A DNA stretch of 64,000 nt, taken from assembly GCF_004123905.1 (NCBI RefSeq), contig NZ_MZXW01000053.1, positions 372,001-436,000 on the forward strand, read 5' to 3'. The notes below the pieces were generated by a model. It saw nothing but the letters and a program-made list of their open reading frames with translations. It did not search any database and was not told the DNA's origin. Below, piece by piece: positions 1 through 9,094 of the stretch (its first letter is position 1; each line of letters starts with the position of its first letter). The position numbers were made by a program, and so were the translations under genes. This DNA comes from Bradyrhizobium betae. Lineage in GTDB: Bacteria; Pseudomonadota; Alphaproteobacteria; Rhizobiales; Xanthobacteraceae.

Positions 1-93
1 CTCGGCATGGGTCACGGTGGCGCCGTTATCCATCGCGATCTTGGTGGCGGTGGTGAGCTGGCCCTTCAATGTGCCAACGATGAGAAGCCGCAT
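1..93 (-). CDS. flbD: FlbD flagellar sigma-54 regulator, N-terminus only (partial)
   Basis: The minus strand from the ATG at 93 encodes 31 residues beginning MRLLIVGTLKG and continues past the window edge. This resembles the start of the degenerate receiver domain of FlbD, the NtrC-type activator of late flagellar promoters in Caulobacter and rhizobia. It lies 52 bp downstream of fliN on the same strand, where flbD follows fliF-fliG-fliH-fliN in Caulobacter-type operons. Only the N-terminus is visible, so the ATPase and Fis domains are inferred from family and context. Confidence 0.72.
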   Translation of the reverse strand, partial: MRLLIVGTLKGQLTTATKIAMDNGATVTHAE

Positions 94-145
94 GTCAGTC
101 TCCTGTCCGTCTGGTCGCGCTGCCGCGCGTCATTCCTTGTTCGCT

Positions 146-496
146 TTACGCGCGTTCGGTCTTGATGATTTCGGTCATGGTCACGCCGAGTTTGTCCTCG
201 ACCAGGACGACTTCGCCGCGGGCGACCAGCTTGTTGTTGACGTAGATGTCGATGGCCTCGCCGACACGCCGGTCGAGCTCGAGCACGGTGCCGGGCCCGA
301 GCTTCAACAGCTCGCTGACGTCCATCTTGGAGCGGCCGAGCACGGCCGAGACCTGCACCGGCACGTCGAACACGGCCTCCAGATCGGCGGCGGCGCGCGC
401 CGCATATTCGTCCTCGCTGTACCCGACGTCCGTACCGGTCGGCGGCATTGGGCCGTTGAGATCGGGCAGCGGGACCTGTCCGTCGGTGTCGCTCAT
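146..496 (-). CDS. fliN: Flagellar motor switch protein FliN
   Basis: This 116-residue protein is a C-ring component that works with FliM and FliG to set rotation direction and to dock export substrates. Residues about 38-112 form a SpoA (surface presentation of antigens) domain: a VFDVPVQVSAVLGR strand, a KLGPGTVLELDR turn and a GEVVLVEDKLGVTMTEI end, all typical of FliN. The acidic, Pro-rich N-terminal 35 residues are normal for the family. It follows fliH with a 3-bp gap and precedes flbD, so it is probably translated from the fliF transcript. Confidence 0.95.
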   Translation of the reverse strand: MSDTDGQVPLPDLNGPMPPTGTDVGYSEDEYAARAAADLEAVFDVPVQVSAVLGRSKMDVSELLKLGPGTVLELDRRVGEAIDIYVNNKLVARGEVVLVEDKLGVTMTEIIKTERA

Positions 497-499
497 GGC

Positions 500-1123
500 T
501 TAGCTCCCCCTCCGGGACGCGATATAGCGTCCGACCATTTCGTCGATCTTGGCCGCGATGGCGCCGCGTTCCAGCACGACGCCGCCATCGGCCCATTCGA
601 TCCTGCAGTCGCCGGTCGCGATTTCAGGCTCGGCGAGGATCACGAGGCGGCCCTCGAAGCCGCTCTGCTTGGCGAGCCGCTCGATCTTCTCGCGCGCGCT
701 GTCGTAGAGCGCGTCGTTGATGCGAACGACGAGATGCGGGGTGGCGACCAGATGCGAGAAGCAGTCCTTGACCAGCGCCATGATCTCGCCGAGCGGCTCG
801 GCGGCGACCAGGTCGGCGCACAGCTTGCGCGCCACCGCGATCGCGACGTCGACCGCCTCGGTCTCCATCTTGCTCTCGATGTTGCCAATGCCGGACGCGA
901 TGCCCCGGACGCCGATGTTGATCTCTTCCATGGCGAGCGCAACGCGGCGGTCGCTCTCGGCCTTGGCTTCGCGCTGGCCGGCGGCAAAGCCGTCCTGATA
1001 GGCGCGCGCCTCCGCTTCCGCGACCTTCTGCGCGATCTCGGCGGCGGTCGCAGCCTTCTCGCGTGGCGACCGCTCGGGCGCCGCGAAGTCGGTGTCGAAC
1101 AGGAATTTAGCCGGAGCGCCCAT
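500..1123 (-). CDS. fliH: FliH/FlbE-type flagellar export regulator
   Basis: This 207-residue protein is FliH-like (called FlbE in Caulobacter), the stator and negative regulator of the export ATPase FliI. An Ala/Glu-rich, probably coiled-coil segment (about 22-75) precedes a C-terminal domain with a WADGGVVLERG motif near residue 175, typical of FliH/YscL. The ATG at 1123 shares one base with the fliG stop (TGATG), implying translational coupling; a TTG one codon upstream is possible but less likely. Sequence similarity in this family is weak, so position inside fliG-fliN is strong supporting evidence. Confidence 0.88.
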   Translation of the reverse strand: MGAPAKFLFDTDFAAPERSPREKAATAAEIAQKVAEAEARAYQDGFAAGQREAKAESDRRVALAMEEINIGVRGIASGIGNIESKMETEAVDVAIAVARKLCADLVAAEPLGEIMALVKDCFSHLVATPHLVVRINDALYDSAREKIERLAKQSGFEGRLVILAEPEIATGDCRIEWADGGVVLERGAIAAKIDEMVGRYIASRRGS

Positions 1124-2214
1124 CAATACACCAGCTCGTCGTCAGCGCGGTTCTTGGTCAGCATGATCTCACCCTTGGCGGCGAGGTCCTTGGCGAGGTT
1201 GACGAGCAGCGCCTGGGCCTCGTCGACGTCGCGCAGACGGACCGGGCCCATCGCTGCCATGTCGTCCTGGAGCATTTTTGCCGCGCGCGAGGACATGTTG
1301 CCGAAGAAGAAGTTGCGGACGTCCTCGTTGGCGCTCTTGAGCGCGACGCCGAGCTTGTCCTTGTCGACATTGCGCATCAAGGTCTGGGCCGAGCCGGAAT
1401 CGAGCTTCACGAGGTCGTCGAAGGTGAACATCAGCGCCTTGATGCGCTCGGCCGATTCGCGGTTGTCCTCTTCGAGCGAGGTGATGAAGCGGGTTTCGGT
1501 CTGGCGGTCGAAATTGTTGAAGATTTCCGCCATCACTTCGTGGGCATCACGGCGGCGGGTCTGCGAGAGGTTGGACATGAATTCGGTGCGCAGCGTCTTC
1601 TCCACGCTCTCGATCACCTCCTTCTGGACCGCCTCCATCTTCAGCATGCGGTTGACGACGTCGAGCGCGAGATCCTCGGGGAAGATGCCGAGCACGCGCG
1701 CGGCATGCTCCGGCTTCAGCTTCGACAGCACCACCGCGATGGTCTGCGGATATTCGTTCTTGAGATAGTTGGCGAGCACCTCTTCCTGCACGTTGGAGAG
1801 CTTCTCCCACATGTTGCGGCCGGCGGGGCCGCGGATCTCGTCCATGATGCCGTTGACGCGCTCGGGCGCCAGGTACTGCTGGAGCAGCCGCTCGGTGGCG
1901 TCGAAATTGCCCATCAGCGCGCCCGAGGCCGACATGCGCGAGACGAATTCGAGCAGCATGTCCTCGACGGTGTCGACCTCGACGGTGCCGAGCGTCGACA
2001 TTTCCAGCGAGAGCTGGCGCACCTCGTCGTCGTCGAGCAGCGACCAGATCTTGCCGCCATATTGCTCGCCGAGCGCCAGCATCAGGATCGCGGCGCGCTT
2101 CGGTCCCGCCACCGCTTCGATCTTGGCGCCCGCGCGGCTGCCGGCACGCTGACCGAGCGTGGAGATCACGCTGGTGATGTCGTTCGAGTTGGCGTTTTGC
2201 AAATTGCCGGCCAT
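1123..2214 (-). CDS. fliG: Flagellar motor switch protein FliG
   Basis: This 363-residue protein is the rotor subunit that contacts MotA and couples torque to the MS ring. The N-terminal domain binds FliF. The middle domain contains EYPQTIAVVLSKLKPEHAA (about 155-175), the conserved EHPQ-type FliG motif. The C-terminal domain carries the charged helix FTFDDLVKLD followed by the MSSRAAKMLQDDM segment, with Arg, Asp and Glu residues expected at the stator interface. The length suits the alphaproteobacterial family. It follows fliF by 18 bp and its stop overlaps the fliH start. Confidence 0.97.
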   Translation of the reverse strand: MAGNLQNANSNDITSVISTLGQRAGSRAGAKIEAVAGPKRAAILMLALGEQYGGKIWSLLDDDEVRQLSLEMSTLGTVEVDTVEDMLLEFVSRMSASGALMGNFDATERLLQQYLAPERVNGIMDEIRGPAGRNMWEKLSNVQEEVLANYLKNEYPQTIAVVLSKLKPEHAARVLGIFPEDLALDVVNRMLKMEAVQKEVIESVEKTLRTEFMSNLSQTRRRDAHEVMAEIFNNFDRQTETRFITSLEEDNRESAERIKALMFTFDDLVKLDSGSAQTLMRNVDKDKLGVALKSANEDVRNFFFGNMSSRAAKMLQDDMAAMGPVRLRDVDEAQALLVNLAKDLAAKGEIMLTKNRADDELVY

Positions 2215-2232
2215 GTCAGTTCACTTCTCGAA

Positions 2233-3837
2233 TCATTTTGCGGGTTCGGTCAGCCATTGACGGATGATGGCGACGGTTTCGTTGGGGTTGCGCTCGGCGA
2301 GCTCGCCGACGCGATGAACGGACTGGGCGTGGACCTGGCCCTGGATGGTGGCGACGTCGATCGCGCTCGCGGCGCCGCTCGGCAGCAGCGGCTGGGCCGG
2401 CGTGGGCTCTTCCGCGGCCGGGCCGGTGAGGACGCCGGAGATCGCGGCGGCGACTTCGTCGGAGGCGAGGATGCGCTTGACCAGCGGGCGGATCACCATG
2501 AACAGCACGACGAGGCCCAGCAGCATCATCACGCCGAGCTCGACGAAGTACATGACGTCGTCCTTGGTGAACTGAAGCATGCCGAGGAAGCCGGAGGGCT
2601 CGGCGATCGGGGCGGTGGAGGGCGCATCGGCAAAGCGCAGATTGACGACCTCGACCTGGTCGCCGCGCTTCTGGTCGAAGCCGATCGCCGAGCGGACCAG
2701 GGCGGCGATGCGGTCGAGCTGCTCCTTGCTGCGGTCGGTGTAGGCCAGTTCGCCCTTGTCATTCTTGGTGTAGATGCCGTCGACCAGCACCGCGACCGAA
2801 ATGCGGTTGACCCGGCCGGCCTCGGTCACCTCGGTCTTGGTGGTGCGGGAGATCTCGTAATTGTTGGTCTCCTCGGTCTTCTTGCTCTGGTCCTTGGCCG
2901 CGACGCCGCTGTTCTGCTGCTGGCCCGGAAGCTCGTTGTTGACGGTGACCTGGCCGTTGTTGTCGGCGGTCATGCTGCTTTCTTCGCGGGTCTGGGTCGA
3001 GCGCAGCACGCGGCCCTCGGGGTCGAACTTGTCCGAGGTCTGGGTGACCTTGTTGAAGTCGAAATCGGCGGAGAGCTGGACGCGGGCACGGCCGGAGCCG
3101 ACGACCGAGGACACGATGTCCTCGACCTGCTTGCGCATCCGCTTCTCGAAGGCGGTGCGGCGTTCGTCGCCGACCGCCTGGTCCGCATCGGTCGCGGCAC
3201 CGTCGGCCAGCAACTGGCCGGATTCATCGACGATCGAAACCCGCTGCGGCTTCAGCCCGTTGACGGCAGAGGCGACGAGGTGACGGATGGCGCGGATCTG
3301 CTGCGCCTCCAGCGCCCCGCGGACCCGGACCACGATCGAGGCCGACGGCTCCGGCGCCTCGCGCGAGAACAGCGGGCGCTCGGGCAAGACGAGGTGGACG
3401 CGGGCGGCCTGGATCCGGTCGATGGCGCGGATGGTGCGGGCGAGCTCGCCTTCCAGCGCGCGCAGATGATTGATGTTCTGGACGAAGGAGGTGGTGCCGA
3501 GCGCATCCGACTTGTCGAACACCTCGTAGCCGACGCCGCCGCCCTTGGGCAGGCCGCCCTCGGCGAGCTTCATCCGCAGGCGCGTGACCTTGTCCTTGGG
3601 CACCATGATGATGCTGCCCTCATTACGGATCTCGAACTGGATGCCCTGGCGCTCCAAGTCCTTGATAATGCCGGAAGAATCTTCGACCGAGAGGTCGGTG
3701 AACAGCGTCGTCATCTGCGGCGTGGTGACGCGCATGATGACGAACGCGAAAAAGCCGACGAGCGCGGCGGTGACCGCGATCATCGCCCCGAACCGGGCGG
3801 CGCCGATACCCTTTAAGAAGTCCGCAAGACCTTGCAA
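2233..3837 (-). CDS. fliF: Flagellar MS-ring protein FliF
   Basis: FliF forms the inner-membrane MS ring that nucleates the basal body. From the proposed start it has 534 residues: a membrane segment at about 15-37, periplasmic ring-building motifs (about 40-300, including a GGVGYEVFDKSD segment and LEGELARTI), a Ser/Asn/Gln-rich linker near 270-320, a second membrane helix near 425-447, and a C-terminal FliG-binding tail ending in IIRQWL. I favour a TTG start at 3837 because it gives the N-terminus usual in this genus; an upstream ATG at 3885 would add 16 residues unlike the family. It is the first gene of the fliF-G-H-N(-flbD) run. Confidence 0.95.
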   Translation of the reverse strand: MQGLADFLKGIGAARFGAMIAVTAALVGFFAFVIMRVTTPQMTTLFTDLSVEDSSGIIKDLERQGIQFEIRNEGSIIMVPKDKVTRLRMKLAEGGLPKGGGVGYEVFDKSDALGTTSFVQNINHLRALEGELARTIRAIDRIQAARVHLVLPERPLFSREAPEPSASIVVRVRGALEAQQIRAIRHLVASAVNGLKPQRVSIVDESGQLLADGAATDADQAVGDERRTAFEKRMRKQVEDIVSSVVGSGRARVQLSADFDFNKVTQTSDKFDPEGRVLRSTQTREESSMTADNNGQVTVNNELPGQQQNSGVAAKDQSKKTEETNNYEISRTTKTEVTEAGRVNRISVAVLVDGIYTKNDKGELAYTDRSKEQLDRIAALVRSAIGFDQKRGDQVEVVNLRFADAPSTAPIAEPSGFLGMLQFTKDDVMYFVELGVMMLLGLVVLFMVIRPLVKRILASDEVAAAISGVLTGPAAEEPTPAQPLLPSGAASAIDVATIQGQVHAQSVHRVGELAERNPNETVAIIRQWLTEPAK

Positions 3838-3914
3838 GCAACCGCCCCGAAGCTTCGACCCGCAACTGAGCGGCCGACTGGGCAATTATTGCCTAGGTGA
3901 TGGTTTCGATATGG

Positions 3915-3928
3915 TTAACGAAGGTTAA
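3915..3928. promoter_or_regulatory. Possible CtrA-type paired TTAA site
   Basis: Two TTAA half-sites separated by 6 bp lie upstream of fliF. The Caulobacter CtrA consensus is TTAA-N7-TTAA, so the spacing is one short. On the minus strand, the fliF-proximal half reads TTAACC, matching the extended half-site. The location between fliF and sciP, an inhibitor of CtrA, is suggestive, but the site is weak on sequence alone. Confidence 0.3.
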
Positions 3929-3963
3929 GAGCTCGGACAAAAGTCGCGCCAAAACGAAACATG

Positions 3964-3996
3964 AAAAAAATCGGCCTCGCAAGGCGAGGCCGATTT
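3964..3996 (-). terminator. Intrinsic terminator downstream of sciP
   Basis: A perfect 13-bp stem (3968-3980 with 3984-3996) with a 3-nt loop is followed, on the minus strand, by a run of seven T. It lies 30 bp after the sciP stop, so it should end the leftward sciP transcript before the fliF promoter region. Confidence 0.8.
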
Positions 3997-4025
3997 TCGT
4001 CAAAAGCCGCAGATTTCCGGATCGC

Positions 4026-4301
4026 TTACTGGCGATATTGCTGGATGCGGGTGGTGCGAAGACCCGCCAGACCGTGCTGGTCGATGGAAAACTGCCAGGA
4101 AAGGAATTCGTCAACCGTCAGGGTATAACGGCTGCAGGCCTCCTCGAGGGAGAGAAGTCCGCCACGCACAGCAGCGACGACTTCGGCCTTGCGGCGGATG
4201 ACCCAGCGTTTGGTACCGGGCGCGGGCAGATCTGCAATCGTCAGCGGACTGCCGTCCGGCCCGATGACGTATTTTACCCTCGGGCGATGGGGTTCTGTCA
4301 T
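4026..4301 (-). CDS. sciP: SciP-type CtrA inhibitor (DUF1153)
   Basis: This 91-residue protein matches the DUF1153/SciP family. In Caulobacter SciP binds CtrA and blocks its activation of cell-cycle and flagellar promoters. Recognisable signatures are VKYVIGPDGSPLTIADLP at the N-terminus, RWVIRRKAEVVAAVRGGLLS (a helix-turn-helix-like core) and YTLTVDEFLSWQ. The ATG at 4301 gives the usual family length; the reading frame extends seven codons further upstream without support. It sits between fliF and flgD on the same strand and ends in a strong terminator, so it is probably a single-gene unit. Confidence 0.93.
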   Translation of the reverse strand: MTEPHRPRVKYVIGPDGSPLTIADLPAPGTKRWVIRRKAEVVAAVRGGLLSLEEACSRYTLTVDEFLSWQFSIDQHGLAGLRTTRIQQYRQ

Positions 4302-4516
4302 GGCGTACTCACAAACTCTCAACCACTGAACTCACATTGAAACCGTACGCGCGGCGGCTTAAAAATCCGCTAAGCCTAAGGCTTCAATACAATTCTCGTT
4401 GAAACTTGCGGGAACGCGGGCCGCTCGGCCGGTGGAACGGTGGTATCCGGGCCGGTCGAGGGGGTCTTCGTAAATACTTTACTAACAAACAGGGCGCATC
4501 GGGCGCCGCGCGAGCC

Positions 4517-5224
4517 TTAGTTGCTGCTGGTGGCGATGATGCTCTTGACCTGGCTCAGCGTGTAGCTGGCGCCGTCGATGCTGAGCAGCGGCGGCGACTG
4601 GGTCAGATCGACGGACGACACCACGCCCTGCACCTGGGCGGCGATGCCGACATTGTTGTTCGCGACGTCCTTGCCGGTGGCCGAGATCGTGTACTTGCCG
4701 TCGGGCCATTGGGTGCCGTCATTGCCCATTCCGTTCCAGGTGAAGGGAATGTCGGTGCCGGCCGCGGCAGTATATTTTCCGGTGAAGACCGTCTGACCGC
4801 TGGAATTGGCGATGGTGATGTCGACGGTGGAGTCGCTGGGCACGTTGAGATGCCAGGTCGCCGACGACTTGGTCATGGTCGCGGTCGAGCCGTCGACCAG
4901 CGCGGTCTTGCCGACGAAGCCCAGCGCCTGGGTCGCCTGCGTGGTCTTCTCGAGGGTGACGAGCTGGGACAGCGAATCGTTGGTCTTGAGCTGCTGCTCG
5001 ACGCCGGCGAATTGCACCAGCTGCTGGGTGAACTGGTTGGTGTCGAGCGGGGAGAGCGGGTTCTGGTTCTGCAGCTGTGTCGTCAGCAGCGTCAGGAAGG
5101 TCTGGAAATTGCCGGCGAGCGTCGCGCCGGTGGACGAGCCCAGCGAGCTCGACGAGGACGACTTCGGGACGTCGGTGGTCCCGGAGACGGGGGTCGGGGC
5201 GCTGGTGGCATTCGTGGTGGTCAT
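4517..5224 (-). CDS. flgD: Flagellar hook assembly scaffold FlgD
   Basis: This 235-residue protein is the hook cap that directs polymerisation of FlgE. Residues about 35-75 carry the conserved FlgD N-terminal signature (FLTLLTTQLQNQNPLSPLD, then FTQQLVQFAGVEQQL). The C-terminal half is a FlgD-type Ig-like/Tudor region with FTWNGMGNDGTQWPDGKYT. The ATG at 5224 has a GAGGAG ribosome site 5 bases upstream. It lies 13 bp after fliK on the same strand, the usual pairing of hook cap and hook-length control. Confidence 0.95.
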   Translation of the reverse strand: MTTTNATSAPTPVSGTTDVPKSSSSSSLGSSTGATLAGNFQTFLTLLTTQLQNQNPLSPLDTNQFTQQLVQFAGVEQQLKTNDSLSQLVTLEKTTQATQALGFVGKTALVDGSTATMTKSSATWHLNVPSDSTVDITIANSSGQTVFTGKYTAAAGTDIPFTWNGMGNDGTQWPDGKYTISATGKDVANNNVGIAAQVQGVVSSVDLTQSPPLLSIDGASYTLSQVKSIIATSSN

Positions 5225-5237
5225 TTGCGAATACTCC

Positions 5238-6863
5238 TCACACTCTGATGTCGACGCCGCTGCTCGATCCGAGCATGCGGCCGTAGCCGCGCCCGACGGG
5301 CGCAGCCGCAACGGTGTCGTCCTCGCTGATGATCAGCCGGCGGGAATTGCCGCCATTGTCGTTGTTCTGGCCGGACTGCTGGCCCGATGAATTCTGGTCG
5401 CGCAGGCTGAAGGACAGCCCGTTGCTGCCGGTCTTGAAGCCGGCATCGTCGAGCGCGCGCTGCAATTGCGGCGCGTCCTGCTTCAGCATCGCCAGCGTCT
5501 CCGGCTTCTCCACCGTGAGATGGGAGGTGACCTGGCCGTTGCGGTCGACATTGACGCGGACGTCGATGCGGCCGAGATCGATCGGATCGAGGCTGATGTC
5601 GAACCGCGTCTTGCCGGCGCGGACGGCGGCGGCAATCTCGATCGGCACGCCGCTGATCGGCACGGTATTGGCGTTCGCCGCGGTCGCGGTGAGCATTGCG
5701 GTGGAAGCGGTCGCGGCCGAAATCGTGTTGGTCACCGGCGCCTGGATGGCAGAGGTCGCCTGTGCGCTGGTGTCGGTCGTGGCGATGGTCGCCTGCGTAT
5801 CCGCATGCGCGTGTGGTGTAGCTGTTGCCGGGGTCGCATCGGCGCGGTCGGAGACCGCAGACTTGGCGTCGGTCGTGCCGGCGTCGGCCTGCGGCTTGGC
5901 GCCTTGCGGATGCGCGGCGGCGTTGGCGGCCGTTGCGGGAGTCTGCGCTGCGGCGGCGTTCGCCTTAGCCCCGTCCTGGCCGATATTGGAGACGTCGCTG
6001 CCGCCTTGCGCGGCAACGGCAGCCTTGAACGAGGTTTTCGGCGTGCCCGGGTCGACCGCGGCGATCAATCCGCCATTGGTCTTGGCATCGGTCGCGGTCG
6101 CATCGGTCGTGCCGGTGGCGATATCGCCGAGTGTCGTCGTCGTGCTGGCATCGACCTTGGCGGCGGCCGTCTTGGCGCTCTTGTCACCAGGCGTCGCAGT
6201 ATCGGTCTTGCCGCCTGCGATCTGCGCGGCGGTTGACGTGCTGGCGGCGATGCCGGCAGCGGCGATCGTCAGCGGCGAGGAGGTCGCGGCCTGGCTGGCG
6301 GCCGCGTTCGGGTCGACCGGCACCACAGGCGCGGCAACCGGGATAGCAGTCGGATCCGGCACGGCGGTCTGCGTCGCGTCGACTTGTGCGGTCGCGGCGG
6401 CATCGACGGCGGCGGCGAGCCCGTCGGTGCCGTCGGTCTTGCCATCCTTGGTCTTGTCGGATTTGTCGGCCGATTTGGTGTCGAAGCCCTCGGACTTGGT
6501 CTTGCCGTCAGCCTTTGACGTATCTTTGGACGTATCCGTGGATGCATCTTTGGACGCATCGGCCGACGTATCGGTCTTGGCGGGCGCGGAATTGTCGGTG
6601 TTGTCGCTCGCCTTGCTTTGCGAGGAGGGGTCCCTGGAGGAGGTATCTCGCGGGCTCTTGTCCGAGCTGGACGACGAATCCGCCCGGCGCGGCGCGCTAT
6701 CCTGCGACGACGAACTGTTGCTGATCGCCTGGGTGTTGCTGTCGACCAGCGAGCCGAAGGAGTCGCTGCTGGACGTGTCTTTCGAGCTCTGTGACCTCGC
6801 AGACTTTTGCTGCGCGCTCTGGACAGGCACGCTTGCCGCTACATCTGACGTCCGACCAACCAC
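5238..6863 (-). CDS. fliK: Flagellar hook-length control protein FliK
   Basis: About 541 residues from a GTG at 6863 that has an AAGGGG ribosome site six bases upstream; an in-frame ATG at 7001 lacks support. The first 400 residues are low-complexity (Ser/Thr/Asp/Ala/Lys), the secreted ruler part of FliK. Residues about 420-500 form the Flg_hook domain, with IDLGRIDVRVNVDRNGQV and HLTVEKPETLAMLKQDAPQL, which switches the export gate from hook to filament substrates. The N-terminal part diverges too fast to align by eye, so the call rests on the C-terminal domain and the adjacent flgD. Confidence 0.9.
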   Translation of the reverse strand: MVGRTSDVAASVPVQSAQQKSARSQSSKDTSSSDSFGSLVDSNTQAISNSSSSQDSAPRRADSSSSSDKSPRDTSSRDPSSQSKASDNTDNSAPAKTDTSADASKDASTDTSKDTSKADGKTKSEGFDTKSADKSDKTKDGKTDGTDGLAAAVDAAATAQVDATQTAVPDPTAIPVAAPVVPVDPNAAASQAATSSPLTIAAAGIAASTSTAAQIAGGKTDTATPGDKSAKTAAAKVDASTTTTLGDIATGTTDATATDAKTNGGLIAAVDPGTPKTSFKAAVAAQGGSDVSNIGQDGAKANAAAAQTPATAANAAAHPQGAKPQADAGTTDAKSAVSDRADATPATATPHAHADTQATIATTDTSAQATSAIQAPVTNTISAATASTAMLTATAANANTVPISGVPIEIAAAVRAGKTRFDISLDPIDLGRIDVRVNVDRNGQVTSHLTVEKPETLAMLKQDAPQLQRALDDAGFKTGSNGLSFSLRDQNSSGQQSGQNNDNGGNSRRLIISEDDTVAAAPVGRGYGRMLGSSSGVDIRV

Positions 6864-7211
6864 GGCATACCCCTTGGAAACATCTTCGGCATAAGGGGTA
6901 GCAAGGAGTGGGCCATCCCTGTATTTTGCGGTTTTATCAAGTGAAATCAATATATTGATGGATTTGCGCCGCCGCCACGAAGGCGGCAAAAACCCCGTCA
7001 TTTCTGCCGCCCCGGCAAGAATTGCCCTAAGCTTAAGGCCAGCGCGATTGCTTCACCGGAATGCGGCCTATATTAAAGAGGCAGCTCTCAGCCGCTTTCG
7101 ACCGGGCAGACCGTGCCTCCGGGGGAACCAGGTTCCCGGGGGATCGCCGATGTCCCGCCGGAGGCATAGAAATCGCGGATCGCGAAACGCCGCCGTCACA
7201 TCTTGAAAGCC

Positions 7212-8393
7212 ATGCTCAACAGTCTGGATCTCGAAGGCCGTCCTGAGGATACCAGGGTCGTCGTTGCCATGTCGGGCGGCGTCGATTCCTCGACGACGGC
7301 TGCGCTGTTGAAGGCCGAGGGCTATGACGTCGTCGGCATCACGCTGCAGCTCTACGACCATGGCGCGGCGACCCACCGCAAGGGCGCCTGCTGCGCCGGC
7401 CAGGACATCCACGACGCCCGTGACGTCGCGGCAAAGCTCGGCATTCCCCATTACGTGCTCGATTACGAGGATCGCTTTCGCGAGTCCGTCATCGACAATT
7501 TCGCCGATAGCTACGCGCTCGGCGAGACGCCGGTGCCGTGCATCGAGTGCAACCGCAGCGTAAAATTCCGCGACCTGCTGAAGACCGCCCGCGAGCTCGG
7601 TGCGCAGGCGCTTGCCACCGGCCATTACGTCGCCTCGCGCCGTCGCGACGACGGCTCGCGCGCGCTGGTGTGTGCCGCCGACAGCGATCGCGACCAGAGC
7701 TATTTCCTGTTCGCGACCACGCAGTCGCAGCTCGACTTCCTGCGCTTCCCGCTCGGCGACATGACCAAGCCCGAGACGCGCGAGCTTGCGCGCCGCTACG
7801 GCCTGAGCGTCGCCGACAAGCACGACAGCCAGGACATCTGCTTCGTGCCGACGGGCCGCTACACCGACATCATCACCCGGCTCCGTCCAAACGCGATGGA
7901 CCCCGGCGACATCGTCGATCTCGACGGCCACGTGCTCGGCCAGCATCACGGCATCGCCAATTTCACCGTCGGCCAGCGCCGCGGCCTCGGCATCGCGGCA
8001 GCCGCGCCGCTGTTCGTGGTGCGTCTCGATGCCCCGGGCCGCCGCGTCGTCGTCGGCCCGCGCGATGCGCTGAAGATGCATCGCATCTCCTTGCGCGACG
8101 TCAACTGGATCGGCGGCGGCGACATCGACCGCGCCATCGGAGCCGGCCTCGAGCTGTTCGTGCGGGTGCGCTCGACCCGCGCGCCGCAGCCGGCATGGCT
8201 GCGCGGTGCGAACGGCCATTACGAGGTCGAGCTGGTCGCCGGCGAAGAGGGCGTCTCGCCGGGCCAGGCCTGCGTGTTCTACGACGCGCCCAGCGGGCAG
8301 GCGCGCGTGCTCGGCGGCGGCTTCATTCAAAGCGCGGCGGCGAAGGCAGCGACGAGCACGGCGAGGCCGCTCGCAGAAGCGGTTCGCGGCTAA
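7212..8393 (+). CDS. mnmA: tRNA-specific 2-thiouridylase MnmA
   Basis: MnmA adenylates and thiolates U34 of Lys, Glu and Gln tRNAs. The 393-residue protein has the PP-loop MSGGVDSS at about residue 20, the catalytic Cys in TPCxxC-like VPCIECN (about 110), the ATGHYV motif, and the second Cys in the SQDICFVP motif near 215. C-terminal beta-barrel motifs (GLGIAAAAPLFVV, SPGQACVFYD) are present. ATG 7212 is preferred over TTG 7203. It is divergent from fliK, with about 350 bp between the two starts. Confidence 0.97.
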   Translation: MLNSLDLEGRPEDTRVVVAMSGGVDSSTTAALLKAEGYDVVGITLQLYDHGAATHRKGACCAGQDIHDARDVAAKLGIPHYVLDYEDRFRESVIDNFADSYALGETPVPCIECNRSVKFRDLLKTARELGAQALATGHYVASRRRDDGSRALVCAADSDRDQSYFLFATTQSQLDFLRFPLGDMTKPETRELARRYGLSVADKHDSQDICFVPTGRYTDIITRLRPNAMDPGDIVDLDGHVLGQHHGIANFTVGQRRGLGIAAAAPLFVVRLDAPGRRVVVGPRDALKMHRISLRDVNWIGGGDIDRAIGAGLELFVRVRSTRAPQPAWLRGANGHYEVELVAGEEGVSPGQACVFYDAPSGQARVLGGGFIQSAAAKAATSTARPLAEAVRG

Positions 8394-8414
8394 AAAAATA
8401 CTGGGGCAGGGGGC

Positions 8415-9053
8415 ATGGCAGCAGACATCTCGCGGGCCGGGGTCGAGAAGGCCTATGGCCGCTGGGCGCCGGTCTATGATCTCGTGTTCGGCAAGGTGTT
8501 CGACGCCGGACGGCAGTCGACCATCGCCGAGGCCGACCGCATCGGAGGCCGCATCCTCGACGTCGGCGTCGGCACGGGTCTGTCGCTGTCCGACTATTCG
8601 CGCACCACCAAAATCTGCGGCGTCGACATCTCCGAGCCGATGCTGCGCAAGGCGCAATCGCGCGTGCGCGCGCTGCGGCTGTCGAATGTCGAAGTGCTCT
8701 CGGTGATGGACGCGAAAAACCTCGCCTTCCCCGCAAACTTCTTCGACGCCGTGGTGGCGCAATACGTCATCACCGCCGTGCCCGATCCCGAAGGCACGCT
8801 CGACGAGTTCGTGCGCGTGCTCAAGCCCGGCGGCGAACTGATCCTCGTCAACCACATCGGCGCGGAAAAGGGGTTTCGCAAACTCTCCGAGCTCGCCTTC
8901 GCACCGCTCGCCCGCCGGCTCGGCTGGCGCCCGGAATTCCCGTGGCAGCGCCTCGTCGACTGGGCCGCCAAACACGGCGGCGTCACGCTCGCCGAGCGCC
9001 GCCCGATGCCGCCAATGGGCCATTTTTCGCTGATCCGGTATCACAAATCGTAA
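8415..9053 (+). CDS. Class I SAM-dependent methyltransferase (possibly phospholipid N-methyltransferase)
   Basis: This 212-residue Rossmann-fold methyltransferase has motif I ILDVGVGTGLSL (about 47-58), motif II GVDISEPML, and motif III LKPGGELILVNHIG. Overall length and the N-terminal YGRWAPVYD motif resemble the Rhodobacter/Sinorhizobium PmtA family that methylates phosphatidylethanolamine, a step important for phosphatidylcholine in rhizobia; UbiE-like enzymes are the main alternative. It starts 21 bp after mnmA and may be co-transcribed. I am sure of the methyltransferase fold, not of the substrate. Confidence 0.85.
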   Translation: MAADISRAGVEKAYGRWAPVYDLVFGKVFDAGRQSTIAEADRIGGRILDVGVGTGLSLSDYSRTTKICGVDISEPMLRKAQSRVRALRLSNVEVLSVMDAKNLAFPANFFDAVVAQYVITAVPDPEGTLDEFVRVLKPGGELILVNHIGAEKGFRKLSELAFAPLARRLGWRPEFPWQRLVDWAAKHGGVTLAERRPMPPMGHFSLIRYHKS

Positions 9054-9094
9054 GCGCGAACGGTGCCGACGATGCGCACCGACCTCTCCCCAGC

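Noticed and set aside
1540..3816. 758-codon plus-strand open frame
   Set aside because: It is antisense to fliG and fliF and has Asp/His/Arg-rich shadow composition.
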